From JACVRW01 sp963821275 (GTDB lineage: Bacteria > Actinomycetota > Thermoleophilia > Solirubrobacterales > Thermoleophilaceae), in NCBI GenBank assembly GCA_963821275.1, contig CAWGDF010000008.1:310001-374000 (forward strand): DNA of 64,000 nucleotides, in the 5' to 3' direction. Below are positions 9,114 through 17,259 of the stretch, piece after piece; within the stretch, counting starts at the first letter, position 1, and the number at the start of each line of letters is the position of its first letter. The notes under the pieces were generated by a model that had not been told where the DNA came from, did not search any database, and saw only the letters and a program-made list of their open reading frames with translations. The position numbers and the translations under genes are program-made.

Positions 9114-9583
9114 CGGAAAGCATCGGTCCGGCGCGGGCCGAGCCCGCGCCCTCCCGCCAAACGGAACCCCAGAAGATCCAGTCGATCGACGCCGAGTACC
9201 TCTCGGGCCGGCGCTTCCCCTATCAGGAGGACATCGCCCTGGTCGAGGAGATCGACCTCGAGGCCTCCACTCCCGGCAAGGACCTGAACTGGCTGGAGGA
9301 CATCGAGCTGCTCACCGAAGAGGGCTCGCCCGCGGTCTTCGACCGCTACTCCAACTCCTTCCTCAAGATCTACTTCGACATCCCCGAGGGGCGCGAGGAC
9401 GAGATCGCCCGCAAGGTTCTGATGGCCCACCTGCAGTCCGGGAACTCCTACGGGATTCGTCTCAAGGAAACCCACTGCAAGTTCCCCCAGCCCGAGCTGG
9501 GGCCCTGGACGGAGGACTCGAAGACCGTTGGCGCCGACTGGCGGCCGCCGGTGCTCGAGGGCTGGGAACCGCCGCTTCACTAG
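9110..9583 (+). CDS. Conserved-looking protein of unknown function after MgsC/GlxD
   Basis: The 157-residue protein starts at a GTG inside the previous stop (GTGA). It is acidic and predicted soluble, with a disordered first 25 residues and a tryptophan/proline-rich C-terminus (LGPWTEDSKTVGADWRPPVL). A compact middle region (FDRYSNSFLKIYFDIPEGRE through GNSYGIRLKETHCKFPQ) has one cysteine. No cofactor motif is evident. Tight coupling to the glutamate-synthase-like complex and to the following FAD oxidase gene suggests an accessory subunit, but this is inference. I do not recognise the family. Confidence 0.7.
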   Translation: MTESIGPARAEPAPSRQTEPQKIQSIDAEYLSGRRFPYQEDIALVEEIDLEASTPGKDLNWLEDIELLTEEGSPAVFDRYSNSFLKIYFDIPEGREDEIARKVLMAHLQSGNSYGIRLKETHCKFPQPELGPWTEDSKTVGADWRPPVLEGWEPPLH

Positions 9584-9590
9584 CTGACCC

Positions 9591-10851
9591 ATGCGCGGCG
9601 TGAAGCACCTGGTGATCGGCGCCGGGGTCCACGGGCTTTCCACCGCCTGGCACCTCGCGCAGGCGGGCGAGGAGGCCCTGGTCGTGGACAAGGCCGGCGT
9701 GGCCGCCGGCGCGTCGGGAATCGCCTGCGGGGTGGTGCGCAACAACTACTTCCAGCCGGCCATGCAGGACCTGATGGCGGCCTGCGTGGAGATCTGGGAG
9801 TCCGACCCCGAGACGCTGGCCTACCACGGCTCGGGCTACATCGCGCTCGGCGACGGCGAGCAGGAGGACGACCTCAGCGCGGTGTTCGAGCGCCACCAGC
9901 GGATCGGCTACGACTCGGAGCTGATCACCGGCGAGGCCGAGGTGGCGGCCCACATGCGATCGATCTTCGGTGACTGGCGCGCCCCGGGCCTCAGCGTCTG
10001 CCTGCACGAGCGTCAGGGCGGCTTCGCCTTCAACAAGGACTCGATGCACGGGCTGGCCGCCAAGGCGCGGGCGGCGGGCGCGACGATCGAGGAGGGCGTG
10101 GAGGTCACGGGCTTCGAGCTCGACGGCTCCGGCGCGGTGACGCGGGTGGACACGAGTGCTGGTCCGATCGCCGTCGACCAGGTGGTGGTGGCCGTCGGCC
10201 CCTGGGTGGCCGGGCTGTGGGAGCAGCTCGGGTTGCCGCGCCGCCTGGAGGTGGCCGGCGAGGAGCGCGAGATGTGGACCTACTGGTACCTGCAGGAGGG
10301 CGAGATCGAGCGTCGACCCGTCGATCTTCGTGACCGCCGACGGCTCCCTGCCGCCGGTGCTGCACGTGGACAGCAGCGCGCCGCTGCACGACGACGCGGG
10401 GCGTCTGGTGACCGGCGACCAGTGGGGCATCTACGTCAAGCAGGACAAGCACTCCGTGCAGGGCGGCGCCGCGCCGCTGCCCAAGGGACACGAGTTCGAC
10501 CTCGACCCGTACCCCACCGGCACCGTCGAGCCCGGCTTCCCCGACCTCTGGTGCGCCGCGCTCTCGCACTGCATGAGCCGCTTCGAGGGCGCCCGCCCGA
10601 GGTACCGCGCGACGCGCTCGGGCGGTGTGGGCGCGTTCACCGCCGACAACTTCCCCGTGTTCGACTACATGCGCCCGAACGTGTTCGTGGCCGCCGACTC
10701 CAACCACGGCTACAAGATGATCGCCGTGGGGCGAGAGATCGCCCGGGTGCTGACCGGCGAGCACTCGACCCTGCTGCACCCCTTCCGCTACGAGCGCTTC
10801 GCGACCGGGGACCTGCACCCCGTGTCGCACAGTCCCTATCCCTGGAGCTGA
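9591..10851 (+). pseudogene. FAD-dependent (DAO-family) amine oxidoreductase with a frameshift
   Basis: Two overlapping frames together give a normal DAO-family flavoenzyme of about 419 residues. The N-terminal part has VIGAGVHGLSTAWHLAQAG (FAD site) and ends at YLQEGEIE. The downstream frame continues VDPSIFVTADGSLPPVLHVD and ends with NVFVAADSNHGYKMIAVGRE, the C-terminal FAD block. The break is at about 10311, where one extra base after GAG shifts the frame. Deleting it restores a continuous protein. Similar enzymes oxidise sarcosine, dimethylglycine or N-methyl amino acids. It is either a recent pseudogene or an uncorrected insertion in the sequence, since both halves keep clean coding character. 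Confidence 0.8.
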
Positions 10852-10947
10852 ACGGCGCGCACCGAGCTGCGGCTGGGCGGCGAACTCTTGCGAGCCGCCG
10901 CCTCGGCCAGCTAGGCTGCGCAGGCTCGGCGACGAGGGAGGAGAAGA

Positions 10948-11667
10948 CTGACCACGACCACGAGCGCGCCCATGGCGCCGGCGCCCAGAGTCGGGCAGGC
11001 GGCCGTAGGGATCCCTGCTCTCGACGCCTGCATCGCCGTGCCCTCGGGCACGTACCTCCTGGGCGAGCCGGGCGAGGAGCGCCGAGTGCCGCTCCGCGCC
11101 GTGCGGCTCGGCCGCTGGCCCGTCGTCAACGAACACGTCCGCCGGTTCGTTGCCGCCACGGGACGGCGGGTGCCGGCGCTGCTCGGCGCAAAGCTCGCGG
11201 ACCGCCAGCTCGCGGACCACCCGGCCACCGACATGTCGCTCCCGGACGCCGAAGCGTTCTGCGCCTGGGCCGGCGACGAGCTCGGCGCCGATGTCCGGCT
11301 CCCCACCGGGGACGAGTGGGAGGCGGCCGCCCGCGGCCAGGACGGACGCCCGTGGCCCTGGGGCGAGGTCTTCGACTCCGAGCGTTGCGCCTGCGCCGAG
11401 GCCGGCTGGGGCTGGACGGTGCCGGTGACCGCTCATCCGGGCGGTGCCGGTCCGTTCGGGGCCGAGCAGCTCGCCGGGAACGTCTGGGAGTGGGTTGGCG
11501 CCGCGAACGCCGACGGCTGGGGCTCGGTCCGGGGAGGCTCGTACCTCGACCACGCCTGGGGGGTGCGCAGCTCCCGCGTGCTTCCCGCGGATGCGGCTCG
11601 TCCCACGCCTACAACGGGTTTTCGCATAGCGATCGAGGTATGCCCCGAGACGTCGAGCACCCCATGA
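10948..11667 (+). CDS. SUMF1/formylglycine-generating-enzyme-fold protein without catalytic cysteines
   Basis: A protein of about 231-239 residues with the C-terminal fold signature QLAGNVWEWV ... VRGGSYLDHAWGVRSSRV ... TGFRIAIE of the FGE-sulfatase (SUMF1) family. In formylglycine-generating enzymes two cysteines follow the GGSY motif. Here they are absent (Asp-His and Ser-Ser instead), so copper-dependent formylglycine formation is unlikely and another role (binding or EgtB-like) should be considered. The first ATG is 10972, but the ribosome site GGGAGGAG (10936-10943) is placed for a CTG at 10948, giving MTTTTSAPMAP. The stop overlaps the next ATG. Confidence 0.75.
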   Translation: MTTTTSAPMAPAPRVGQAAVGIPALDACIAVPSGTYLLGEPGEERRVPLRAVRLGRWPVVNEHVRRFVAATGRRVPALLGAKLADRQLADHPATDMSLPDAEAFCAWAGDELGADVRLPTGDEWEAAARGQDGRPWPWGEVFDSERCACAEAGWGWTVPVTAHPGGAGPFGAEQLAGNVWEWVGAANADGWGSVRGGSYLDHAWGVRSSRVLPADAARPTPTTGFRIAIEVCPETSSTP

Positions 11668-12044
11668 CGGCCACGCGCCCCCCGGATCCCCCGGCGCTGA
11701 TCGACGCTCTCCGGGACGTCTACGACCCCTGCTGTGCCGACCGCGGCATCAGCATCGTCGACATGGGCGTCGTCGAAGACGTGCGCGTGGACGGCTCGCA
11801 CGTGGCCGTGGACCTCGTCCCGACGACCGGCCTGTGTCCGTTCGTCGCCTCGATGTCGCGCGCGATCCCGGAGCGGCTGCAGCAGATCGAGGGGATCGAG
11901 AGCGTCGACGTCGAGGTCGTCTGGGAGCCCGTCTGGACGATGGAGCGCCTGTCGGACTCGGCGCGGGCGAAGCTCAGCATGCCGCTCGAGGAGCTCGAGC
12001 CCTATCGCCGCGAGCGGCTGAACCAAAGCGAAGGAGGAGCCTGA
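11664..12044 (+). CDS. MIP18/PaaD-family (DUF59) protein
   Basis: The 126-residue protein has the fold signature of the MIP18 family: DALRDVYDPCCADRGISIVD, VDLVPTTGLCPF, then ERLQQIEGIESVDVEVVWEP. Family members act in iron-sulfur cluster assembly or maturation (SufT, PaaD). The ATG at 11664 overlaps the stop of the SUMF1-fold gene (ATGA). The GAAGGAGGAG near its end serves the next gene. Between an FGE-fold protein and an amidohydrolase homologue it could mature a metal site in one of them; that is inference. An upstream in-frame ATG at 11640 is possible but less well placed. Confidence 0.8.
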   Translation: MTATRPPDPPALIDALRDVYDPCCADRGISIVDMGVVEDVRVDGSHVAVDLVPTTGLCPFVASMSRAIPERLQQIEGIESVDVEVVWEPVWTMERLSDSARAKLSMPLEELEPYRRERLNQSEGGA

Positions 12045-12048
12045 CGGC

Positions 12049-13098
12049 ATGGCCACCACCGAGACGCGACCCGAGGGAGCGCCGGCAGCCGAGCGAAAGG
12101 TCGACGCTTTCGTGTTCGACTGCGTCTGCCACATCTTCAACTTCGACAAGGCCAACGCCCTCGGGCCGCCGGGCGAGCTCTTCGACGAGCACCTCTACGC
12201 GTTTCACCAGCTGCTCACGCGCCAGGGTGAGCCGGTGCTCTCGCGGGAGGAGTTCTTCCGCGAGTGGAGCGTGGACGAGATCTACGACATGGTCATCCGG
12301 GGCTCCGACACCGACATGATCGTCGCCCAGCCGCTGCCGCTCACCGATCTCTTCCAGGACGGCCTCTCGCCGTGGGAGAAGTGCGCCGAGATGGCGGCCA
12401 AGCACCCCGACCGGGCCGTCTTCTGGGGCTCGGTGAACCCGCTCGAGGGAAAGAAGGCGCTCGATCTCATGACGCGCCAGGTCGAGGACCACGGCGCGAA
12501 GGCGTTCAAGTTCTACAACGTGCGGTACGACTACGGCCAGCCGTTCCCGTGGCGGATGGACGACCCCCGCGTGGCCTATCCGGCCTTCGAGCGCGCCCAG
12601 GAGCTCGGGGTCAACCTCATCGGGGTCCACAAGGGCGTGCCGCTCGGCCCTCAGCCGGTCGAGCACACGCGCACGTTCGACATGGACGGCGCCGCCGCCA
12701 ACTTCCCCGACATCAATTTCGTGATCTTCCACGTCGGGCTGCCGTGGCTGGACGAGGTGCTCTGGCAGCTCGTTCGCTATCCCAACCTGTACGCCTCGAT
12801 TGCCGCCACCGTGAACTTCATCGCCCGACAGCCCCGGGTCTTCGCCGAGACGCTCGGGAAGATGATGTGGTGGTGCGGGGAGGACAAGATCATCTACGGC
12901 GGCGAGTCACCGATCTGGCATCCGCAATGGGCGCTCGAGGAATTCTGGAACTTCGAGCTGCCGCGCGACATCGTCGAGGAGCGCGGCTATCCGCAGCTCA
13001 CCGAGCAGGCCAAGCGGAAGATCCTGGGCGAGAACCTCGCCCGACTGCACGGAATCGACGTCGACTCAAAGCGGGCGGAGCTGGGCGCACCGTCCTGA
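12049..13098 (+). CDS. Amidohydrolase-related (ACMSD-type) protein
   Basis: The 349-residue TIM-barrel-type protein belongs to the amidohydrolase-2 group (decarboxylases and lactonases such as ACMSD or resorcylate decarboxylase). Possible metal ligands are the His of DCVCHIFNF, Lys/Phe around GAKAFKFYN, the His of LIGVHKGVP, the His of FVIFHVGLPWLDE and acidic residues in IIYGGESPIWHP. The N-terminal DxHxH motif is degenerate (the first His is replaced by Val), so the metal site may be altered. A very good ribosome site (GAAGGAGGAG) precedes ATG 12049. It is the third gene of the SUMF1-MIP18-amidohydrolase set. The substrate is unknown. Confidence 0.8.
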   Translation: MATTETRPEGAPAAERKVDAFVFDCVCHIFNFDKANALGPPGELFDEHLYAFHQLLTRQGEPVLSREEFFREWSVDEIYDMVIRGSDTDMIVAQPLPLTDLFQDGLSPWEKCAEMAAKHPDRAVFWGSVNPLEGKKALDLMTRQVEDHGAKAFKFYNVRYDYGQPFPWRMDDPRVAYPAFERAQELGVNLIGVHKGVPLGPQPVEHTRTFDMDGAAANFPDINFVIFHVGLPWLDEVLWQLVRYPNLYASIAATVNFIARQPRVFAETLGKMMWWCGEDKIIYGGESPIWHPQWALEEFWNFELPRDIVEERGYPQLTEQAKRKILGENLARLHGIDVDSKRAELGAPS

Positions 13099-13148
13099 GG
13101 CCCGGCCGCGGTGGCGGGGCCGGCACCGGTCGTGAGTAGGCTCCGACG

Positions 13149-13589
13149 ATGGGCCGGCGCGAGCGACGACGCAGCGAGCAGGACGAGCCCCGCCGGCGGC
13201 GGTTGCGTGACCCCGAGCAGCCGGGCGCGGTGCTCAAGGGCCCGCCCATCACGGTCACCTGCGAGTGCGGGGAGAGACGCGACCTGCCCTACGGAGAGCG
13301 CTGGAAGTGCGAGAAGTGCGGGCGGGCGTGGGACACCAACCGCATCCCCCGCGAGCAGTACGAGGAGATCCGCCGCACCAGCCTGCGCTACCGGGCGCTG
13401 CCGGTGGCCTTCGGAGCGCTGGTGGCCACGGTCGCCCTGTTCTTCATCCTGACCGGCAACACCTTCAGCGTCTTCCTGCTGCTGCCGGTGGCGCTCACCT
13501 CCTGGTTCGTCTTCGTCCGCCCGATCCACCGCAGGCGCTACCGCGAGGCGGTCAAGGACCTGCCTCGCTGGCAGCTGCGGGCCGAGTAG
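13149..13589 (+). CDS. Small zinc-ribbon membrane protein
   Basis: The 146-residue protein has an arginine-rich start and a zinc ribbon TCECGERRDLPYGERWKCEK-CG (two CxC/CxxC knuckles near residues 37-58). Two hydrophobic segments follow (roughly 79-97 and 99-115, around ALVATVALFFILTG and VFLLLPVALTSWFVFV), then a basic tail. It resembles actinobacterial proteins with a cytosolic zinc finger ahead of a membrane hairpin. No function is known. It stands alone, converging on the permease gene to its right. The 91 bases between the two stops show nothing clear. Confidence 0.75.
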   Translation: MGRRERRRSEQDEPRRRRLRDPEQPGAVLKGPPITVTCECGERRDLPYGERWKCEKCGRAWDTNRIPREQYEEIRRTSLRYRALPVAFGALVATVALFFILTGNTFSVFLLLPVALTSWFVFVRPIHRRRYREAVKDLPRWQLRAE

Positions 13590-13680
13590 CCTCAACCTGG
13601 GCGACGTTAATTCCGCATACCGGCATGAACGCAGCCCAGACTCGCGCCGCGGCACCGGAACCAACTCTGCGGGCCCCGCG

Positions 13681-15186
13681 CTACACCGACTCGGCGGTCG
13701 GAGCCGTCTTGAGCTCCGCGTGCGCGCGCTCCTCCTCGGGCGTCCGCGGGACCTGCTCGCGCCAGCGCATCGGGATCTTGTCCTGCACGCGATGGCGCCA
13801 CACGTAGAGGACCACCGCGGCCAGGAGCACGATCAGGCCCGTGCGGGTCGTCGACCAGCCGTAGTACGCGTAGCCCTGGATGCCGAGGAAGCCGCCCGAA
13901 TAGATGAAGGCGCCGCCGATCAGCAGCGTCAGGTTGATCAGGAAGAGAACCACCCCCAGCGGGACCCAGTAGTTGGGCAGCCTGATCGGCCGCGGCCAAT
14001 CGGGACGGTCGCGGCGCAGCAGCACGAAGCCGCCCAGGGCCGCGCAGGTGGCGAACACGTAGCCGACGTTCGAGACCGCGAGGATCTCGAACACTCCCGC
14101 GAACCCGCTGATCAGGATGATGTTCAGGATCGCGTCGAGGGTCATCGCGCGCCCGGGGACGTTGTGCCTGTTGAGCACCCCGAGCTCCCTGATCGTCATG
14201 CCGTCCCTCGATATGCCGTAGAGGGCCCTCGAGCCGTCCATCGTCGACGTGTTCATCGACAGGATCAGGCCGCCGACCAGGCAGAAGATCATCACGTTCC
14301 CCAGCGCCGAGCCGACGATGGCGTCGAAGGCCTGCGTGTAGAAGGCGATGAACGTGGCGTCGTCGGCCACCGCTGCCGTGCCGAGCGTGCCACCCAGGCC
14401 CAGGGGAAGCAGGATGTAGACCACCCCGGAGAACAGGGCCGCGGCACGCAGACCCTTGGCCGTGTCGTGCTCGGTGTCCTGGTACTCGGGCGCGAACGTG
14501 GCCACGACCTCGATGCCGTACGAGGACCAGCACATCAGGTAGAGCCAGACGATCACGACCGGGAAGCCGCCGCTCGCCCCGATCTCCCAGGTCATGTTGG
14601 AGCTCGACCACTCGCCCGTGATGTAGGGCAGGAACATCAGGGTGAAGGCGGGAATCAGGAGCAGGGCGCCCGTGACGTAGCCAAACCAGACGGCGGGACG
14701 CACGCCGTAGATGTTGAAGAGCCAGACGAGGATGATCAGGCCCATCCCGATCACGATCGGGAGGTTGAAGTCGAACGTCCAGACGGTCTCGGCCCAGGTC
14801 GAGTCCTCGAACCACTCGGCCTGGATCAGCGTGCCGGCCACGAGGCCGTTGATCGAGAGGACCACCGACCAGCCGATCCAGTAGCCGAACGTGGCCAGCG
14901 GCCCGATGATGGTCAGGTACTTGCGCCAGGCCTCGTGGGCGTAGAGGGCGATGCCGCCCGACTTGCTCGGGAACATCGCCGCCAGCTCGGCATGGATGTT
15001 GTTCTGCAGCGCGCCGAGGCAGATGGAGATGGTCCACAGAACGCAGGCACCGGTGGTGCCGAGCGCTCCGATCGAGCCGCCGAGGGAGGCGATCAGGAAG
15101 GCGGGATTGGCGAGCGCGACGACGAAGCCGTCCCACCACGTCATGGCCTTGAGAAGCTGCCTCTCCTCGACCTCGGCGTGAGCCAT
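13681..15186 (-). CDS. APC-superfamily amino acid/amine permease
   Basis: The 501-residue integral membrane protein has about 12-14 hydrophobic segments, among them GFVVALANPAFLIASLGGSI, IVIGMGLIILVWLFNIYGV and YVFATCAALGGFVLL. APC features include EMxAxxPxSGG-like AELAAMFPSKSGGIALYAHE near residues 55-75. The ATG at 15186 is preceded on its strand by CGGGAGGAAG; the open frame reaches 15267, but that extension has no ribosome site. Upstream, in the gap shared with the divergent stress-protein gene, lies the palindrome GTACCAATTGGTAC, a likely operator. The substrate is unknown; the neighbourhood suggests an amine or amino acid. Confidence 0.9.
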   Translation of the reverse strand: MAHAEVEERQLLKAMTWWDGFVVALANPAFLIASLGGSIGALGTTGACVLWTISICLGALQNNIHAELAAMFPSKSGGIALYAHEAWRKYLTIIGPLATFGYWIGWSVVLSINGLVAGTLIQAEWFEDSTWAETVWTFDFNLPIVIGMGLIILVWLFNIYGVRPAVWFGYVTGALLLIPAFTLMFLPYITGEWSSSNMTWEIGASGGFPVVIVWLYLMCWSSYGIEVVATFAPEYQDTEHDTAKGLRAAALFSGVVYILLPLGLGGTLGTAAVADDATFIAFYTQAFDAIVGSALGNVMIFCLVGGLILSMNTSTMDGSRALYGISRDGMTIRELGVLNRHNVPGRAMTLDAILNIILISGFAGVFEILAVSNVGYVFATCAALGGFVLLRRDRPDWPRPIRLPNYWVPLGVVLFLINLTLLIGGAFIYSGGFLGIQGYAYYGWSTTRTGLIVLLAAVVLYVWRHRVQDKIPMRWREQVPRTPEEERAHAELKTAPTAESV

Positions 15187-15227
15187 TACCGCTTCCTCCC
15201 GTCTGTGGACCACCCCCGAAGGCTCTC

Positions 15228-15241
15228 GTACCAATTGGTAC
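15228..15241. promoter_or_regulatory. Perfect 14-bp palindrome, candidate operator
   Basis: GTACCAATTGGTAC is an exact inverted repeat in the 125-base gap between the divergent permease and universal-stress-protein genes. Its octamer TACCAATT recurs at 4372 in front of the glutamine synthetase-like operon and next to the HutC-type regulator gene. The symmetry and position fit a dimeric GntR-type repressor site. Confidence 0.6.
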
Positions 15242-15311
15242 ACGCGAGCCAGCCGGGTTTCTACCACGTGGTCCGGACCGGGTCAACGCCCTACCATCCG
15301 CTCAGAGCGCA

Positions 15312-15797
15312 ATGACCCGCCTGCGCGAACGCCATGAGGGCGAGGCCAGGGTGGCCGCCCCGCCGGCCCCGGCGCGTCCGGTCGTGCTGGCCACGCTGTC
15401 GGTGCGGGTGGACCCGTCGGCGGAGCGGATGGCCATCGAGAGCGCGCTCGAGGCCGGCGTGCCGCTCGTGCTCGTCAACCTGATCCCGCTCCCGGCCTAC
15501 CCGCAGACCTTGGTCCTGGCGGGGCCTGAGGCCACGACCCTCCCGCACGAGGAGGACCTGGACGAGGTGCGCGCCACCGCCAGGCGCGCGGCCGACCTGG
15601 GGGTCAGGACACAGTTGCTGCGGGTGCGCACGCGGCACCCCGTGAAGGCCCTGCTCGAGGTCGTGCGCGAGCACGACGCCGGCCTGCTCGTGTTCGGCCC
15701 GCATCTCGGTCTCGTCGGGCGGCTCCGCTTCCGCCGTGCGGCACGCCGGGTTCGGAAGGAAGCCGACTGCCTCGTTTGGGTGGCACCCGACGGATGA
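15312..15797 (+). CDS. UspA-like universal stress family protein
   Basis: The 161-residue protein has an Usp-type alternation: PVVLATLSVRVDPSAERMAI at the start, a central VPLVLVNLIPLPAYP strand and helix, and a C-terminal DAGLLVFGPHLGLVGRLRFR ... ADCLVWVAP. The last block corresponds to the ATP-binding tail of UspA proteins, but the usual Gly-x2-Gly-x9-Gly-Ser pattern is eroded. ATP binding is therefore doubtful. It is divergent from the APC permease and precedes the acyl-CoA-dehydrogenase homologue with a 58-base gap. Confidence 0.75.
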   Translation: MTRLRERHEGEARVAAPPAPARPVVLATLSVRVDPSAERMAIESALEAGVPLVLVNLIPLPAYPQTLVLAGPEATTLPHEEDLDEVRATARRAADLGVRTQLLRVRTRHPVKALLEVVREHDAGLLVFGPHLGLVGRLRFRRAARRVRKEADCLVWVAPDG

Positions 15798-15813
15798 ATG
15801 CGATACAAGAGTC

Positions 15814-15829
15814 TGTACATATTTGTTCG
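15814..15829 (+). promoter_or_regulatory. AT-rich motif upstream of the acyl-CoA-dehydrogenase homologue
   Basis: TGTACATATTTGTTCG lies 27-42 bases before the ATG at 15856 in otherwise GC-rich DNA. It matches 14 of 16 positions with TGTACGTATTTGTCCG at 61726-61741. It could be a -10 region (TACATAT) or a regulator site; I cannot decide between them. Confidence 0.35.
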
Positions 15830-15855
15830 AAGTGCGCCTCGACCGGGGAGAACTG

Positions 15856-17259
15856 ATGGCTGAGAAGACGTGGGGTGGCGAGCCGTTCTGGGGACTCGGC
15901 TACGACTGGGACCCGGACTGGCTCCTGACCGAGCGCCAGAAGGAGCTGCGGGCCAAGCTGATCGAGCTGTGCGAGAAGGAGATGCGGGCCAACGCGAAGC
16001 GCTCGGACGACGAGCTGCTCTACCCGAGCCGCAACTTCGAGATCCTGGCCGAGAACGGGTACATGTCGCTCACCGTGCCGGAGGAGTACGGCGGGCTGGG
16101 CGAGAACCACGTGGCGTACGCCATGGTGTGCGAGACGCTGGCCCGCTACGGCTGTGCCTCCACCGCCATGTGCTACGTGATGCACATCAGCGCGGTGGCC
16201 ACGCTCATGCTGCGTCCGACGCCGGAGCTGATCGACAAGTACATCCGGCCGCTCAACGACGGCAAGGTTGGCACGCTGTCCTACTCGGACCCGGAGACGG
16301 GCTCCCACTTCTGGTACCCGTTCTCCTCCAGCGCCGAGCGCTCGAACGGCGGCTACAAGGTCAACAAGAAGGCCTCCTGGACGACCTCCGGGGGCTTTGC
16401 CGACTTCTACGTCGTGCAGACCACGAGCCCGGACTTCACGGGCTACGACGACCTGTCGGTGTTCGTGATCGACGGCGAGCACGTGAAGGCCAAGCCCTCG
16501 CTCTGGGACGCGCTCGGGCTGCGCGGCAATCAGTCCGGACCGATCCAGGTTGAAGACGTGGAGATCCCCGACGACCAGATCGTCGGACCGATCGGCGACG
16601 GCGCCACCTCGAACGACGAGGCCGTCGATCCCTGGTTCCTGGTGGGCTCCTCGTCGGTGTGGAACGGGATCACGATGGGGGCGATCGACATCGCCAGGCG
16701 CCATACCACCCGCAAGCGCCACGTGGACGTGGGCATGCGCGTCGCCGACTACCCCACGATCCAGGACTACGTCGGCGAGGCCGTGATGGACACCAACGCC
16801 TGCCGCGTGTTCGTGCTCTCCGTGGCCCAGGCGATGGACCGCGTGACCGACGACAACCGGCGCATCCTCGAGCCGGGGGAGACCGCCCGCGCCGACTACC
16901 TGCACTGGGCCTGGCAGATCAAGTTCGAGGCGGCCAAGAACACGGCCCACCATGTCGACAAGATGCTGCACGCCTGCGGCGGATCGGGCTACAAGCGCGA
17001 CATGGAGCTCGAGCGCTACGTGCGTGACGCCAAGGCCGGCTGGGTGATGGGCCCGACCAACGAGGTCCTGCGCCAGTTCGTGGGCAAGGCCGTGCTGCTG
17101 GGCTTCGACGCACTCGACTACTGGAACCAGACCTACAACCGCCGGGTGGTCGAGAACGAGGTCAAGAAGCTGGACGCCGCCGGCAAGCGCGACCTCGCCC
17201 GCCAGCTGTCCGAGCAGGCTGACAAGGACGAGGCCAAGGAGCCGGCCGCCAAAGCGTGA
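15856..17259 (+). CDS. Acyl-CoA dehydrogenase-family flavoprotein with altered active site
   Basis: The 467-residue protein has the three-part acyl-CoA dehydrogenase fold: helical N-domain with LTVPEEYGGLGENHVAYAMV, beta-domain around KASWTTSGGFADFYV, and a C-domain with LHACGGSGYKRDMELERYVR. Canonical members end this region with an EGTNE motif whose Glu is the catalytic base in many subfamilies. Here it reads WVMGPTNEVLRQ (residues 397-408), so that Glu is Gly. An oxidase or flavin-dependent monooxygenase (DszC-like) activity is therefore worth considering, especially as a flavin reductase lies two genes on. ATG 15856 follows GGGGAGAA. The stop overlaps the next GTG. Confidence 0.85.
   Translation: MAEKTWGGEPFWGLGYDWDPDWLLTERQKELRAKLIELCEKEMRANAKRSDDELLYPSRNFEILAENGYMSLTVPEEYGGLGENHVAYAMVCETLARYGCASTAMCYVMHISAVATLMLRPTPELIDKYIRPLNDGKVGTLSYSDPETGSHFWYPFSSSAERSNGGYKVNKKASWTTSGGFADFYVVQTTSPDFTGYDDLSVFVIDGEHVKAKPSLWDALGLRGNQSGPIQVEDVEIPDDQIVGPIGDGATSNDEAVDPWFLVGSSSVWNGITMGAIDIARRHTTRKRHVDVGMRVADYPTIQDYVGEAVMDTNACRVFVLSVAQAMDRVTDDNRRILEPGETARADYLHWAWQIKFEAAKNTAHHVDKMLHACGGSGYKRDMELERYVRDAKAGWVMGPTNEVLRQFVGKAVLLGFDALDYWNQTYNRRVVENEVKKLDAAGKRDLARQLSEQADKDEAKEPAAKA

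Noticed and set aside
9591..12044. 817-residue plus-strand ORF as one protein
   Set aside because: It is a chimera: FAD-enzyme N-terminus, then out-of-frame sequence through the frameshift, then the MIP18 protein in its last 126 residues.
13590..13680. Terminator between the zinc-ribbon gene and the permease
   Set aside because: No stem of useful length could be found in the 91 bases.
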